Part shown: positions 49,201 to 55,027 of the stretch, one piece after another | Numbering within the stretch: the stretch's first letter is position 1 | Layout of the letters: the number at the start of each line of letters is the position of its first letter | Source: Phoronis australis | Lineage: Eukaryota; Phoronida; Phoronidae | NCBI GenBank assembly: GCA_002633005.1 | Contig: NMRA01000250.1 | Coordinates: 298,796-362,795, forward strand | Length of the DNA stretch: 64,000 bases | Direction: 5' to 3' | Program-made: the position numbers and the translations under genes | The notes under the pieces: model-generated | What the model was told of the DNA's origin: nothing | Databases searched by the model: none | The model's input: the letters and a program-made list of their open reading frames with translations, nothing else

Positions 49201-49421
49201 ACCCCAGTGACTATTTCTCACAAGCTTTAGATTTCAAGTTTGTTTATTTGACAAAAAAGAATATTGAATCAAACTTGTGAAGCAGAGAGAGCTGTAATTA
49301 GATTATCGCCAAAGTTATAAACTTTAGACAACCCCTGGGCTAGAACAAAAGAAGCACCTACCTTCAGACGACTGTTGCGAGGGGTACTGCCAGGGTTGAG
49401 AATACTTTTGGTTGTAGCCAT
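1210..49421 (-). CDS. PHLDB1: PHLDB/LL5-family protein, FHA plus coiled coil, 17 exons, C-terminus outside window
   Basis: Joined exons (minus strand): 49421-49362, 44383-44342, 43216-43199, 41806-41735, 41377-41300, 40405-40355, 31541-31421, 27898-27716, 14456-14331, 13915-11874, 11147-11022, 9212-9075, 7314-7120, 5929-5837, 5186-5076, 2822-2697, 1270-1210; 3643 nt, about 1214 residues, no frame conflict. Identity rests on family hallmarks: the KVQTDKPHLVSLGSGRLS segment, an FHA fold with SEHCFI and FRFNHP, the motif QRLEEILSMCAEY in the low-complexity region, ERALLEGE, and FEELEFQQLE in the coiled coil. Known relatives (LL5-alpha/beta) sit at the cell cortex, bind PIP3 through a C-terminal PH domain and anchor microtubule ends through CLASP and ELKS; that role here is inferred. 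The PH domain is not in the window. Vertebrates have several paralogues; this is probably the single ancestral-type gene, with the FHA making it most like PHLDB1. Very confident of family, less so of small exons 2-5. Confidence 0.93.
1271..2696. other. Intron 16
   Basis: No coding sequence recognised. Short open frames at 2098-2411 on both strands have no recognisable content. A CTCF-like core lies at 2104-2115. Confidence 0.5.
2104..2115 (+). promoter_or_regulatory. CTCF-core-like motif
   Basis: CCACCAGGGGGC matches the bilaterian CTCF core CCASYAGRKGGC at every position. It sits in an intron. A single short match can arise by chance and occupancy is unknown. Confidence 0.3.
2697..2822 (-). 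CDS. PHLDB1: PHLDB exon 16, end of coiled coil
   Basis: Acceptor CTGTCGTAG, donor GTGAGT; 42 residues beginning EKTRLTSLDRRIRDLSHSY, matching the family KEKL..LERRYHSL segment, then a Ser/Asp-rich tail TTDSSALSSDTELD. Confidence 0.88.
3161..3178. repeat. (GT)9 microsatellite
   Basis: Uninterrupted GT dinucleotide run. Confidence 0.95.
3383..3421. repeat. (ACAAT)n microsatellite, about 7.8 copies
   Basis: Perfect pentanucleotide repeat. Confidence 0.95.
3933..3969 (+). repeat. Dispersed repeat end, copy a
   Basis: Shares the pattern ACAAAAT.AAATTTCAC.TGTC.GCCA.ATTGTG with copies at 20441, 39678 and 62055, and reversed at 38336 and 54998. See findings. Confidence 0.55.
5076..5186 (-). CDS. 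PHLDB1: PHLDB exon 15, coiled coil
   Basis: Acceptor TTTTTTCAG, donor GTACGA; 37 residues beginning VRMKEIDQQQKDML and ending SVEQFRK. Phase 0 at both ends, heptad pattern intact. Confidence 0.88.
5187..5836. other. Intron 14
   Basis: Nothing recognised beyond splice sites. Confidence 0.5.
5837..5929 (-). CDS. PHLDB1: PHLDB exon 14, coiled coil
   Basis: Acceptor TTTCTACAG, donor GTGTGT; 31 residues beginning VEARFEEEREIVQRQL and ending CKSRE. Aligns with the EEERE segment that follows FQQLE in relatives. Phase 0 at both ends. Confidence 0.9.
6162..6564. repeat. 31-bp minisatellite, 13 copies
   Basis: Unit begins CAGCAGCCTATTGTCCAACT and repeats exactly every 31 bp over 403 bp, with almost no divergence. 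It is in intron 13. Since 31 leaves remainder 1 on division by 3, all plus-strand frames read the same 31-residue repeat without stops; these open frames are not genes. Confidence 0.97.
7120..7314 (-). CDS. PHLDB1: PHLDB exon 13, coiled coil ending LEFQQLE
   Basis: Acceptor TTGCAG, donor GTTGGT; 65 residues from ENARIEAERFKLGEL to KLFEELEFQQLE. The final FEELEFQQLE is one of the strongest signatures of the family. The open frame reads on through both splice sites, so a 7087-7413 ORF is not the true extent. Confidence 0.93.
7315..9074. other. Intron 12
   Basis: Contains a 32-bp tandem pair at 8940-9003. A plus-strand open frame at 8238-8591 shows no recognisable domain. Two copies of a phrase like ACGACAAAAACTAA with flanking similarity (about 7540-7620 and 7915-7990) suggest an old duplication. 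Confidence 0.45.
8940..9003. repeat. 32-bp tandem duplication
   Basis: Two identical units beginning AAAATGTTGAGAAGCCCATG, just downstream of exon 12. Confidence 0.95.
9075..9212 (-). CDS. PHLDB1: PHLDB exon 12, coiled coil with ERALLEGE motif
   Basis: Acceptor TTTTCATGTAG, donor GTAGGG; 46 residues beginning LELERALLEGEHQSE. The ERALLEGE block is shared with vertebrate PHLDB proteins. Phase 0 at both ends. Confidence 0.92.
9213..11021. other. Intron 11
   Basis: About 9490-9700 has three diverged tandem phrases (TTGAATCTCAATTTGCGGAC and similar). Otherwise nothing recognised. Confidence 0.4.
11022..11147 (-). CDS. PHLDB1: PHLDB exon 11, start of main coiled coil
   Basis: Acceptor AAATTTCTAG, donor GTGAGT; 42 residues from ETEMRMQIDKLKKTRQE to EAIKE. 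Heptad pattern throughout, phase 0 at both ends. Confidence 0.9.
11330..11596. mobile_element. Possible DNA-transposon relic related to 38657-38966
   Basis: Shares the right end CCCAAATTGGAGAATTTC and repeated internal CCCAAATTC / GAATTA phrases with the 38.7-kb element. The left end is poorly defined. Confidence 0.3.
11874..13915 (-). CDS. PHLDB1: PHLDB exon 10, long low-complexity exon with family motif
   Basis: Acceptor CTTTTGTAG, donor GTAAGT; 2042 nt, residues about 251-931. It begins GLDIDEDYMRLLAENN; the first ATG inside the exon is not the start of the protein. Mostly disordered and rich in Ser, Thr, Asn and Gly, with a Ser/Thr run near residue 430. Residues about 510-555 form a helix-rich block with QQRLEEILSMCAEYEKQ, which is conserved across PHLDB proteins. 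Another short helix, IEKRALDEAELALRLV, is near residue 723. The exon is richer in GC than the flanking introns, and several antisense open frames here are shadows. Confidence 0.95.
14331..14456 (-). CDS. PHLDB1: PHLDB exon 9, end of the FHA domain
   Basis: Acceptor GCATTTCAG, donor GTCAGT; residues about 209-250. Contains GCMICLGRSNYFRFNHP, the last FHA strands and family signature, followed by QQAKQMKDSLP. Phase 1 in and out. The intron before it is 13.3 kb. Confidence 0.93.
18168..19214. repeat. First copy of a block repeated after the N at 19284
   Basis: Nearly identical to 19285-20313 with scattered substitutions and small indels. After the shared part this copy has an extra segment ending in a T run before the N. 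Probably an unmerged allele. Confidence 0.85.
19284..19284. other. Single-N assembly join
   Basis: One N after a run of about 19 T. The sequence to its right restarts at the position equivalent to 18168. Confidence 0.9.
19285..20313. repeat. Second copy of the 18168 block
   Basis: Same order and orientation as 18168-19214. Differences include a roughly 19-bp deletion near 20248 (the CTTCACTTATCGAATGGCAA stretch of the first copy is absent). Confidence 0.85.
20441..20475 (+). repeat. Dispersed repeat end, copy b
   Basis: Contains AATTTCACCTGTCCGCCATA, the best-preserved version of this dispersed family end. Confidence 0.6.
20820..21140. repeat. Interspersed repeat, copy 1
   Basis: Similar in order to 50520-50815: both have a TCATGGAC..C..GAGAAATTGGG phrase, then CCCTATTTTTGAAA and a GAATGAACCCC-like phrase. 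Family unknown. Confidence 0.6.
23943..24068. repeat. 63-bp tandem duplication
   Basis: Two near-identical units beginning CAGACCAGTAACAGGGTCAG; each includes a small GGGACA/TGTCCC stem. Confidence 0.93.
26610..26718. mobile_element. Foldback MITE, copy 1
   Basis: About 109 bp that reads almost the same on both strands: left arm GGTAATGGTCAGATATAACG through TTTTGAGAACCAGTTT, and the right arm is its inverse. A second copy is at 32899-33006, so it is a mobile family. Confidence 0.8.
27367..27410. repeat. Perfect 15-bp inverted repeat with 14-nt loop
   Basis: CGATTTACCATGATT at 27367-27381 pairs exactly with 27396-27410. The TTTACCAT core recurs in the minisatellite that starts 44 bp away. 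Confidence 0.9.
27454..27681. repeat. 46-bp minisatellite, about 5 copies
   Basis: Unit begins AACAATAATCATTTACCATC; copies differ by 1-2 base deletions or substitutions. Confidence 0.95.
27716..27898 (-). CDS. PHLDB1: PHLDB exon 8, core of the FHA domain
   Basis: Acceptor CTCTTACAG, donor GTAAGT; residues about 148-208. FHA landmarks are visible: the IGTG turn, then VESEHCFI, where FHA folds have the conserved SxxH phosphothreonine-binding loop, then TIDGLRVEEP. Known FHA domains bind phosphothreonine peptides; the Ser and His are both present here. In place of the usual GR turn there is GTGR. Confidence 0.93.
29214..29310. repeat. Degenerate tandem repeat, roughly 21-25 bp units
   Basis: Five diverged copies around CGTCCTGTTTAAAAAT. 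Confidence 0.7.
30184..30250 (+). promoter_or_regulatory. CRE and E-box motifs
   Basis: A perfect palindromic CRE, TGACGTCA, at 30184-30191 and an E-box, CACGTG, at 30245-30250, about 140-200 bp upstream of the coding-like fragment at 30388. Short motifs; function unproven. Confidence 0.25.
30388..30595 (+). pseudogene. Possible broken reading frame nested antisense in intron 7
   Basis: An ATG at 30388 opens MSSAAQKRSTAKPVLKNE and then stops. Shifting one frame at about 30443 continues as DVSDTDVDSDADTTDNPLP, then GLGHRIANIRVK, to a stop at 30593. Basic then acidic composition looks protein-like, but I do not recognise it. It could be a decayed retrocopy, a transposon fragment, or chance. 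Confidence 0.25.
31421..31541 (-). CDS. PHLDB1: PHLDB exon 7, conserved lead-in to the FHA domain
   Basis: Acceptor TTCTCGCAG, donor GTGGGT; residues about 108-147. Contains ETGKGVKVQTDKPHLVSLG and the STAITLLPL strand, a diagnostic block of the family. Leaves phase 1 (GAA G) and joins exon 8 in frame. Confidence 0.92.
32723..32817. repeat. 45-bp tandem duplication
   Basis: Two identical units beginning AAGAGGAGTGTTGTTATCTG. Confidence 0.95.
32899..33006. mobile_element. Foldback MITE, copy 2
   Basis: About 108 bp, same arms and centre (CTCCACTGAATAA) as 26610-26718, with scattered substitutions in both arms. Confidence 0.8.
34769..35267. repeat. First copy of block repeated after the N at 35637
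   Basis: 499 bp matching 35638-36114, which lacks 22 bp present here (within AAAAAACGGAACTTTTTGAT). Confidence 0.9.
35268..35636. repeat. 48-bp minisatellite, about 7.7 copies, cut by an N
   Basis: Unit begins TCACCAAGTGGTATGTTCAT; copies are identical. 48 is divisible by 3, so both strands show repetitive open frames that are not genes. Confidence 0.96.
35637..35637. other. Single-N assembly join
   Basis: The N interrupts the eighth minisatellite unit; sequence restarts at the position equivalent to 34769. Confidence 0.95.
35638..36162. repeat. Second copy of the 34769 block with one 48-bp unit
   Basis: Block copy 35638-36114, then a single 48-bp unit 36115-36162, then unique sequence. 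This looks like the short allele of the same locus. Confidence 0.9.
36297..36515. repeat. 44-bp minisatellite, 5 copies in two variants
   Basis: Unit begins TTAAGCATGGTAACCTTA. The first two copies read ACGCATT where the last three read ACCATT, so two subtypes have each been amplified. Confidence 0.96.
38336..38370 (-). repeat. Dispersed repeat end, copy c (reversed)
   Basis: CACAATATGGTGGACAGGTG followed by AAATTTCATTTT, the reverse complement of the 20441 copy. Confidence 0.6.
38657..38966. mobile_element. Small DNA-transposon relic with imperfect inverted ends
   Basis: Ends TTACGGTAAAAATTCCCC..AAATTTGGGAC and the inverse TTTATGTGGGGAAATTCTCC..AATTTGGGAC are partly complementary. Interior repeats TCCCAAATTCAAGAA several times. 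Confidence 0.5.
39035..39094. repeat. 30-bp tandem duplication
   Basis: Two units beginning AGAAGTTAAAGATCCCTTAT. Confidence 0.95.
39678..39712 (+). repeat. Dispersed repeat end, copy d
   Basis: Matches GACAAAAT.GAATTTCAC...CCGGCCATATTGTG. Confidence 0.55.
40042..40320. repeat. 19-bp minisatellite, about 14.7 copies
   Basis: Unit AACAGTATGCCGTTTGCCC. Left copies are uniform (GCCG), right copies drift to GCTG and include spacing changes. It ends 34 bp from exon 6. Confidence 0.96.
40355..40405 (-). CDS. PHLDB1: PHLDB exon 6
   Basis: Acceptor TTTTGTTGTAG, donor GTAAAA. Encodes ALEEQLSQLDELNETIG, a short heptad-like helix, phase 0 at both ends. It lies next to the 19-bp minisatellite (40042-40320), 34 bp past the donor. 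Confidence 0.65.
41300..41377 (-). CDS. PHLDB1: PHLDB exon 5
   Basis: Acceptor CTTTTCAG, donor GTATAA. Encodes 26 residues beginning ENQPIDGVSVDKES and ending SSNMFE, phase 0 at both ends; PIDGV repeats the start of exon 4. Confidence 0.65.
41735..41806 (-). CDS. PHLDB1: PHLDB exon 4
   Basis: Acceptor CATTGTAG, donor GTAGAC. Encodes 24 residues beginning DISPIDGVENT and ending DDSPQ, phase 0 at both ends. Shares PIDGV with exon 5, which suggests exon duplication. Confidence 0.65.
43199..43216 (-). CDS. PHLDB1: PHLDB exon 3, candidate 18-nt microexon
   Basis: Acceptor CCCTGTGCAG and donor GTTTGC bound a phase-0 exon encoding VVDAEQ. The donor is weak and the exon is tiny, so it may be alternatively used or spurious; the acidic character fits its neighbours. 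Confidence 0.4.
44053..44238. mobile_element. MITE, 186 bp
   Basis: Left end AATAAACCCGCCTT.. to AACTTTTGATT and right end AATCAAAAGTT.. to AAGGCGGATTTATT are near inverse copies over about 35 bp. The interior has three diverged units of about 29 bp (GAGGCTACAAATAATT type). A TA target duplication is possible. Confidence 0.7.
44240..44325. repeat. 43-bp tandem duplication
   Basis: Two near-identical units beginning CAGCATAAAGTAGAGGTGAC, directly beside the MITE and ending 17 bp from exon 2. Confidence 0.93.
44342..44383 (-). CDS. PHLDB1: PHLDB exon 2, acidic 14-residue exon
   Basis: Acceptor TTTTAG, donor GTATTT; encodes DDDESESGSDTEVQ. Both boundaries are phase 0, so it could be skipped without shifting frame. 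Very acidic and surely disordered. No counterpart that I recognise in vertebrate relatives. Confidence 0.65.
45050..47361. mobile_element. DNA transposon, 2.3 kb, 27-bp perfect terminal inverted repeats
   Basis: Both ends carry TTACCGTAATCGTTCGGGTT followed by AACGCCC, inverted, with no mismatch over 27 bp. TA at the edge of each end allows a TA target duplication, as in Tc1/mariner-type elements. Subterminal TTAA(C/G)CGCCC iterons lie at 45068, 45085, 45122, 45141, 45180 and 45199, and at 47185, 47232, 47269, 47288 and 47324, nearly all in the same direction. No transposase frame was found; an N at 46690 interrupts the interior. Likely non-autonomous. Lies in intron 1. Confidence 0.8.
46690..46690. 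other. Single-N assembly join inside the transposon
   Basis: Unlike the other three N positions, no duplicated flank was recognised here. Confidence 0.8.
47362..49361. other. Remainder of intron 1
   Basis: No exon recognised. Contains a G-rich run at 48518-48538. Confidence 0.45.
48518..48538 (+). repeat. G-rich run with quadruplex potential
   Basis: Runs of 6, 5 and 7 G separated by single bases, enough for four G-tracts. On the minus strand, the sense strand of the gene, it is C-rich. Confidence 0.5.
49362..49421 (-). CDS. PHLDB1: PHLDB exon 1 (initiator exon, coding part)
   Basis: Encodes MATTKSILNPGSTPRNSRLK and ends at AAG followed by donor GTAGGT. The ATG is preceded by 47 nt of apparent 5' UTR and a splice acceptor (TTTTCAG) at 49470-49469, so a further non-coding exon should lie upstream. 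The ATG is the first in the exon that opens this frame; the exon also holds one out-of-frame ATG upstream (CTAATGG). Confidence 0.75.
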
Positions 49422-49468
49422 GGCTACACACTGTCAATCACCGTTCCAAGGTGAGTTCCATTAGACCT
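49422..49468 (-). other. PHLDB1: 5' UTR part of the PHLDB initiator exon
   Basis: Reading on the minus strand, the pyrimidine-rich stretch ending TTTTCAG at 49469 is a good acceptor, and the sequence between it and the ATG at 49421 has an in-frame stop just before the start codon (GTGTAGCCATGG). This supports the chosen start and an upstream untranslated exon. Confidence 0.55.
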
Positions 49469-49572
49469 CTGAAAAGCAATGACATCAGAAATTAGGTTGA
49501 AATTTACATTCCTTCCTGCATATAAATGTATAGTAAGAAAGTTAATGCATAGCTGACAGTCCACAGGCGTGT

Positions 49573-49713
49573 TCAACTTTACTAAACATCACTAATACCC
49601 ACATAAAACCAGGGATATCTCAACTTTACTAAACATCACTAATACCCACATAAAACCAGGGATATCTCAACTTTACTAAACATCACTAATACCCACATAA
49701 AACCAGGGATATC
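49573..49713. repeat. 47-bp tandem repeat, 3 identical copies
   Basis: Unit begins TCAACTTTACTAAACATCAC; located about 105 bp upstream of the exon 1 acceptor. Confidence 0.96.
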
Positions 49714-50519
49714 TCAAAAAGCACAACGTGGCAGAAACAATGTATCCGCATTATCTTCACAGTAATTGAAATCTGTCACGAAATTCTCAGACATAAAACA
49801 TAAGTTTCGTACATAGGTTCAAACCAGTTCATCCATTAAAACCTGATACAATCTAATGCAATATTCAATAATGCAATTCTTGGTAGCCCAAATTTTCTTG
49901 GAAACACAAACACGAGCATGGTACACACATTTTACCTTCTATTCCACCTCTCCCCAAGTTCACAGGTCTCCAACAGTTCCAAACAAATCAACAAAAGAGT
50001 CCTTACAGTGGACAAGAATCTGACCCAAAGGAGTGGGCGTTGTATTGGTTGACCTTACCACCAGTCAACACACATTAAAGAGGACATATCTCAGAGTAAA
50101 CATTTGAGTCCTGTTACAATGGCAATTCCAACAACAGGACACCAGCGAAGGTTTACATTGGAAACTGATAACCTTAGTGAGGCTCATGTCTTCAAGAGAC
50201 TAATAGCTTTTGTGTTTTGAGTGAAGCAGAAAGTCAGAAACCTGACTACAAATAGCCATAAGTTGATTTTTTGTCTTTTACCTTCCTCAAAATGTTTTGT
50301 CTTCTGTTTGGTGGAGCAGACTATGGATTTCTGTGCTTTAACTTCCGAGTTGTAGACGGATTTTCCGACTTTCAGCCTAAGCCAGATATTCGTGAAACAG
50401 GCTGAGCCATCAGCACACTTGACTTTCAGCCAAATTTTCCAAGACTAAAAATCAACATTCTTTGAGAAAAAGGACTTCGAGGTCTAAGTTCTGACCCAGC
50501 CTTCATCTAGAATGTGACC

Positions 50520-50815
50520 TGGACGTCCAAATGGATACCCCGACTCCAGTTTAGACACCCCAGCTAGGACACGCTGCATAACATTCGGACACCCTGGGAG
50601 CTTACTGACGTACACAAGAATAAAAAGATTGGTTTAGAAACGATGTAAGTTATGAAAAACTTTCCAAAACCACAGCAACATAACACACTATAGCAGCAAT
50701 TTGACTTGGGGGCCATAAAAACGCTGTCACGCGTTACTGGTCATGGACGTCCCGAGAAATTGGGAAACCCATTCTGGACCCCCTATTTTTGAAATCCTGA
50801 ATGAACCCCTCGTCT
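50520..50815. repeat. Interspersed repeat, copy 2
   Basis: Collinear with 20820-21140, including GAGAAATTGGG and CCCTATTTTTGAAA. Confidence 0.6.
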
Positions 50816-52469
50816 CGAACGGACAATTCAGACTGTAAAGTAAGGAGAGTAAAAAGCACAGAGATTTGGACTGTGAACTTTCACTGGTCAGGCTACGGTT
50901 CAGATCTTATGCTGTCTTAAAACACCCAGAGAGTTAATAGTGCAATTTCAAAAAAAAAACAGCAAAAACAGTGGAAAGCAACCACGCGAGTAGTTTTACC
51001 AATAACAAAAATCCCAGTGACTAGAATGATTGCTGAATAGTCACTTTAGGGGGAGACTTTCTGGCGGTTTGAGTTATTTTTTCTAAAGCTGCTGATGTTT
51101 TCACTACCGCTTGAAAAGTCGCCTGCTGCAAGCTGTTTACTTCAAAGGACACAGATTCACAAGGGAAAGAGATACCCCCAGCTCATTTCTAAATCTGTTT
51201 AACTTTCATTAGGAAAGTCCGTTCTAATTCCATCAAATGCCACCTGGTACAAAGCTACTAACATACAGGTACAAAACCTGCACTGTTTGGCACATGTTTC
51301 AAACAACGCCAATGGAATGTGTACTTTGCAACATGCTTATCTTCAGGGACAAGATTAACACATCATTGAAATGTCAATTTATACAAAAATCAACACAGAC
51401 AGATCTGGGGGCTCTCATAGCCAAACCAGGGGCATTTCAAACCTATAGCCAGGACTAGCAGTGGTGAGGTTTCACACAAGACTTCTGAAAATTACACTTG
51501 TAGAAAACACAGGCAAGACAATACCACAATTAAAACTTGCATTTCCTACATTCAGCTGACCAAAAAAAACACAATTTTAAAGCAGCATTTCAACCTGTTT
51601 AGCTGCCTAAAAATGGTAATCGAATTAGAACTTTTACTTCCATAACAACGGTCTTATAATATTTTAGAACCTTAAAACTGTGACTTTGAAAATGAGCACA
51701 TGTGCCGTCACTTGAGCTGGAAATGGGAGAGTTCACAGTAAGGAACATCGTGGGAGATTTTATGAAAGTAAAGGATCCATTCGTTTTCATTTTTTGTTGT
51801 GAAACGAAGACTTAAATCAAGCCAAATGCCTCAGCAAAATTGGCATCAGGGTTTTCCTTAACATCATTTAAAATTAGGTCAAACCAAAGCAAATTCCATG
51901 ATAGAATAGATCAAGACAGTGGGGGTGTATCTTTCCAAGAAGCAATCAGTGAACCCCATTTGAGTCCTTGTCTTTTCATGTGTAATAATGAGCGTTAACT
52001 CAACGTGTAATTTTTATGTACCAAAACAAAGACCTCCATCTCAAAAAAAAAACCAAAACGATGGTTTCATAGTTGGCGCTGTACGGGACTTCAATTCGAC
52101 AGGATTTTATGAACTTACTGCCACTATGAACATAAAGCGTTTATGAGCCAAAAAATATTCAGAAAATCGTAGACTTTATCCGGACGCCTCTAAATTGACC
52201 GGTTCCTTCTATTCAATTTACAGATTATTCAACACAATGCTATCACCCAATGACGTTAAATTTTCTTTATGAGTCCAGTTTGATAGCAATTGGCAGACTT
52301 CTTCGTTTTATGTTTTAAAAGATGTGGGAAAGCTATGCAGCAGTACGAGTTCTTTTTGAGAAATTTGAAAAAAAAATGAATAACCGTAACAGCTAACGTG
52401 TACAACCAGAAGTCGTTACGAAACCAAACTACAAAACCAAGATCAATGACAGACTTCTGCGAAGCATCA

Positions 52470-52955
52470 CAGGGCTTGGAATGACCAATGACAAAAAACG
52501 CGGAAACTTTGAAACTTTTACGGCCCAAATCATGCCCGATAACCAGCCTTGAAATGGTCAATGTGAACCTTTCCCTGACAAAAATCGGGAGGACTAAAAA
52601 AAAAAAAAAACGTTACCACCATCAGTAGCATGCGTCTGCGTCCTTTTAGCTCACCCGTCCACTCCCAACCCACACATTTTTGGCTGCAGAGCGGTAGTAT
52701 TTGTCACCGCGCTTAACAATAACACGAGACGCCATTGAAAATCCAACCACGCTGTCCCAGATGCCCCGGCAATGTTGACAATTTACGTTCCTCCGAAACA
52801 TAAAAAGCAACTTCCGCTTTTCGAAGTGAACGAAGGAATTTGCCGCGGAAATTTTATGTCAAATCCGATTTTTTTACGCGAAATATTATACAAAAAGCGG
52901 AAAGCACATTTGAAAAAGCGGAAATCCGCGTTTCCGCGGAAAATTCCAAGCCCTG
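52470..52955. mobile_element. hAT-like non-autonomous transposon, 486 bp, with target duplication
   Basis: Starts CAGGGCTTGGAAT and ends with its exact inverse ATTCCAAGCCCTG. It is flanked on both sides by GCATCA (52464-52469 and 52956-52961), a 6-bp target-site duplication. Several GCGGAAA iterons lie near the right end and one near the left. CAGGG ends are typical of hAT elements, most of which make 8-bp duplications; a 6-bp one is less usual. No transposase inside. Confidence 0.88.
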
Positions 52956-53277
52956 GCATCAACAGATATTGACATGGGACCAGTGAGTGATACACACCAC
53001 ATCAGCTCTACAACTACCGAATGATGGAAAATCACTTCTGAGCAAGTCAACCAGCATATACTTCGAATAAAATTTTACAAAAAGACAAAAATAACTCCAT
53101 CTATCACCAACAGAAAGTTGAAGTATGCCTGTCTACAAGTACATGGCAGTATACAAAAATAATTGCAAGCGGTCTGGTACACGTTGTACCACATGTGGGC
53201 CCATTGCACTGATCACATGGAAATATTTTTTGTGCTTTAGTAATACATAGTTAAAACTGAGCTGAGGAGCTACAGAC

Positions 53278-53430
53278 TAGACTCAAGGGTTTAGCAGTGT
53301 GGCCCAATGGGACTCGAGGGTCTTCCAGTATGGCCCAGTGAGACTCAAGGGTCTAGCAGTGTGGTCCAGTGGGACTCAAGGGTCTAGCAGTGTGGCCCAG
53401 TGGGACTCAAGGGTCTAGCAGTGTGGCCCA
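53278..53430. repeat. 30-bp minisatellite, about 5 copies
   Basis: Unit TGGGACTCAAGGGTCTAGCA plus GTGTGGCCCA. It abuts the tRNA-like relic and its unit contains that element's 3' end. Confidence 0.92.
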
Positions 53431-53493
53431 GTGGGACTCGAACCCACAACCTCGAATAAAGAAGGCGGGCACCATCACACTAGGCAACACTGC
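53418..53493 (-). ncRNA. tRNA-derived SINE or tRNA relic
   Basis: On the minus strand there is a perfect T-arm and B box, GTGGGTTCGAGTCCCAC (53447-53431), and an A-box-like TTGCCTAGTGTGATGG about 40 nt upstream. Outer 7-nt GCAGTGT and ACACTGC are complementary but six extra bases separate the T-arm from that stem, so it does not fold as a proper tRNA. Confidence 0.6.
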
Positions 53494-54866
53494 CTCCTCT
53501 AACATCACTCTCATTTGACCACTCATAGACAATTGATAAGTATCCCTCATTGATTGAATGAATGTGGTACATGTCACTGTACTCTTAGACTAGGAAGTAA
53601 CAATTTCTGTCAAAAGGTGAATAAAATTTGACTTTCACAAGAGAATGATGATCAGTTACCTAGAACTACTATTACATAAAATATTACAAGGTACCCGCAA
53701 CACCACGTGGACAATTCTTCAAACTTATTCGGAGAGGAGATATTTACTTGCCTGGATAACTTGCCTGATAACTTGCATACATCATCTAACCTCATAGAAT
53801 ACACTAAGGGTTGTGTAGAACCCTAGAAACATTCCAAATTTGGCTAAATTCCACACATTTTATTTCTGAAATGGCTGATCAAATTCTCACAAAACTTTCA
53901 GATGATTTAAGTACTGTTCTCGTAATGCTTTTAGGAATTCCTTTCAAAATGTTCCACTATCAAGAAGTAAAACTGTTATGACTTTCATGAAGAAAAATCT
54001 TAAGTTACGTAAAATGAATATAAAATTACAATTTAGAAAACAGGAACAGTATTTAAATTTTATCTTGAACAATTAAATCAAATGAAATCTGTTTTACTAC
54101 CAGTAAAATGTAATGCAATTACTAACAAATCAGTATGAAGTTACAAGTAAAAGTCTTCAGGTTTTCTATCTATTTCCAGGAAAGGTATACTGAAATAAAA
54201 TCTATAGTTTTGGAGATATTTCGCTAAATACACAGACAATAAATATCGAAATTGTACACAACTTCATCCCCCCCCCCGGACATGTTTCAAGGCACACTAC
54301 TCATTCTCAAAGGTACAAGAATCACCACAATGTAAATGTTAGATTGTGCTATTGAACACACTTAGTCTCACATAACCTTAACCAAAGCCCAATAGAGTTT
54401 AAAACATTACCATGGTTATCCAATCTTGAATAATTGCTGAATCAGCCTGCAAGCTGAGACACAGTCAAAGCCTACATGTGCCAGTTGTGGATAAGGTCCT
54501 ATGTAACCCTCAAGAAATAGAGCTGGAGAAATCATTGCAGGAGTCTATGTCAGTGAACTCCAATCTGTCCATGTAATACATGGGTGGATTAAACAGTATT
54601 GAGCAGGCATTCATGGGTGAGTAGATAGTGACATAGAGAGGGAGGATCAAAGGATTGCGCTGGTGGACAGGTATAATTAATGAAGGGTAAAAAATGCGTA
54701 CCATTTTCCCTGGCTGGGAGGAACATGAATTGACAAGAGGTGAAGAGCTCTATACAGGGGTATTGTAGCAGATTAATGTCGTGGGAATTTTACTAAACAA
54801 AATATAAATTGCTTTGTTAACGCACTCTTACAAAGCACAGATGTCAATCAAACAAGGCAAGTCATC

Positions 54867-54932
54867 CCAACAGGATTGAATGATACAAATGCGTTCCTAC
54901 CAACAGGATTGAATGATACAAATGCGTTCCTT
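54867..54932. repeat. 33-bp tandem duplication
   Basis: Two units beginning CCAACAGGATTGAATGATAC. Confidence 0.95.
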
Positions 54933-54997
54933 TAGCCCAAGGAGGAATTCAAAATTATCAGAACTATACATAGTGGCAAAAACCCACAAATTGCGGG

Positions 54998-55027
54998 CAC
55001 AATATGGCTGACAAGTGACATTTTGTT
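54998..55027 (-). repeat. Dispersed repeat end, copy e (reversed)
   Basis: CACAATATGGCTGACAAGTG then ACATTTTGT, reverse of the 20441 copy. Confidence 0.55.

Noticed and set aside
53418-53493. Functional tRNA gene
   Set aside because: T-arm and boxes are good, but six extra bases before the outer stem and a poor anticodon arm rule out a normal cloverleaf.
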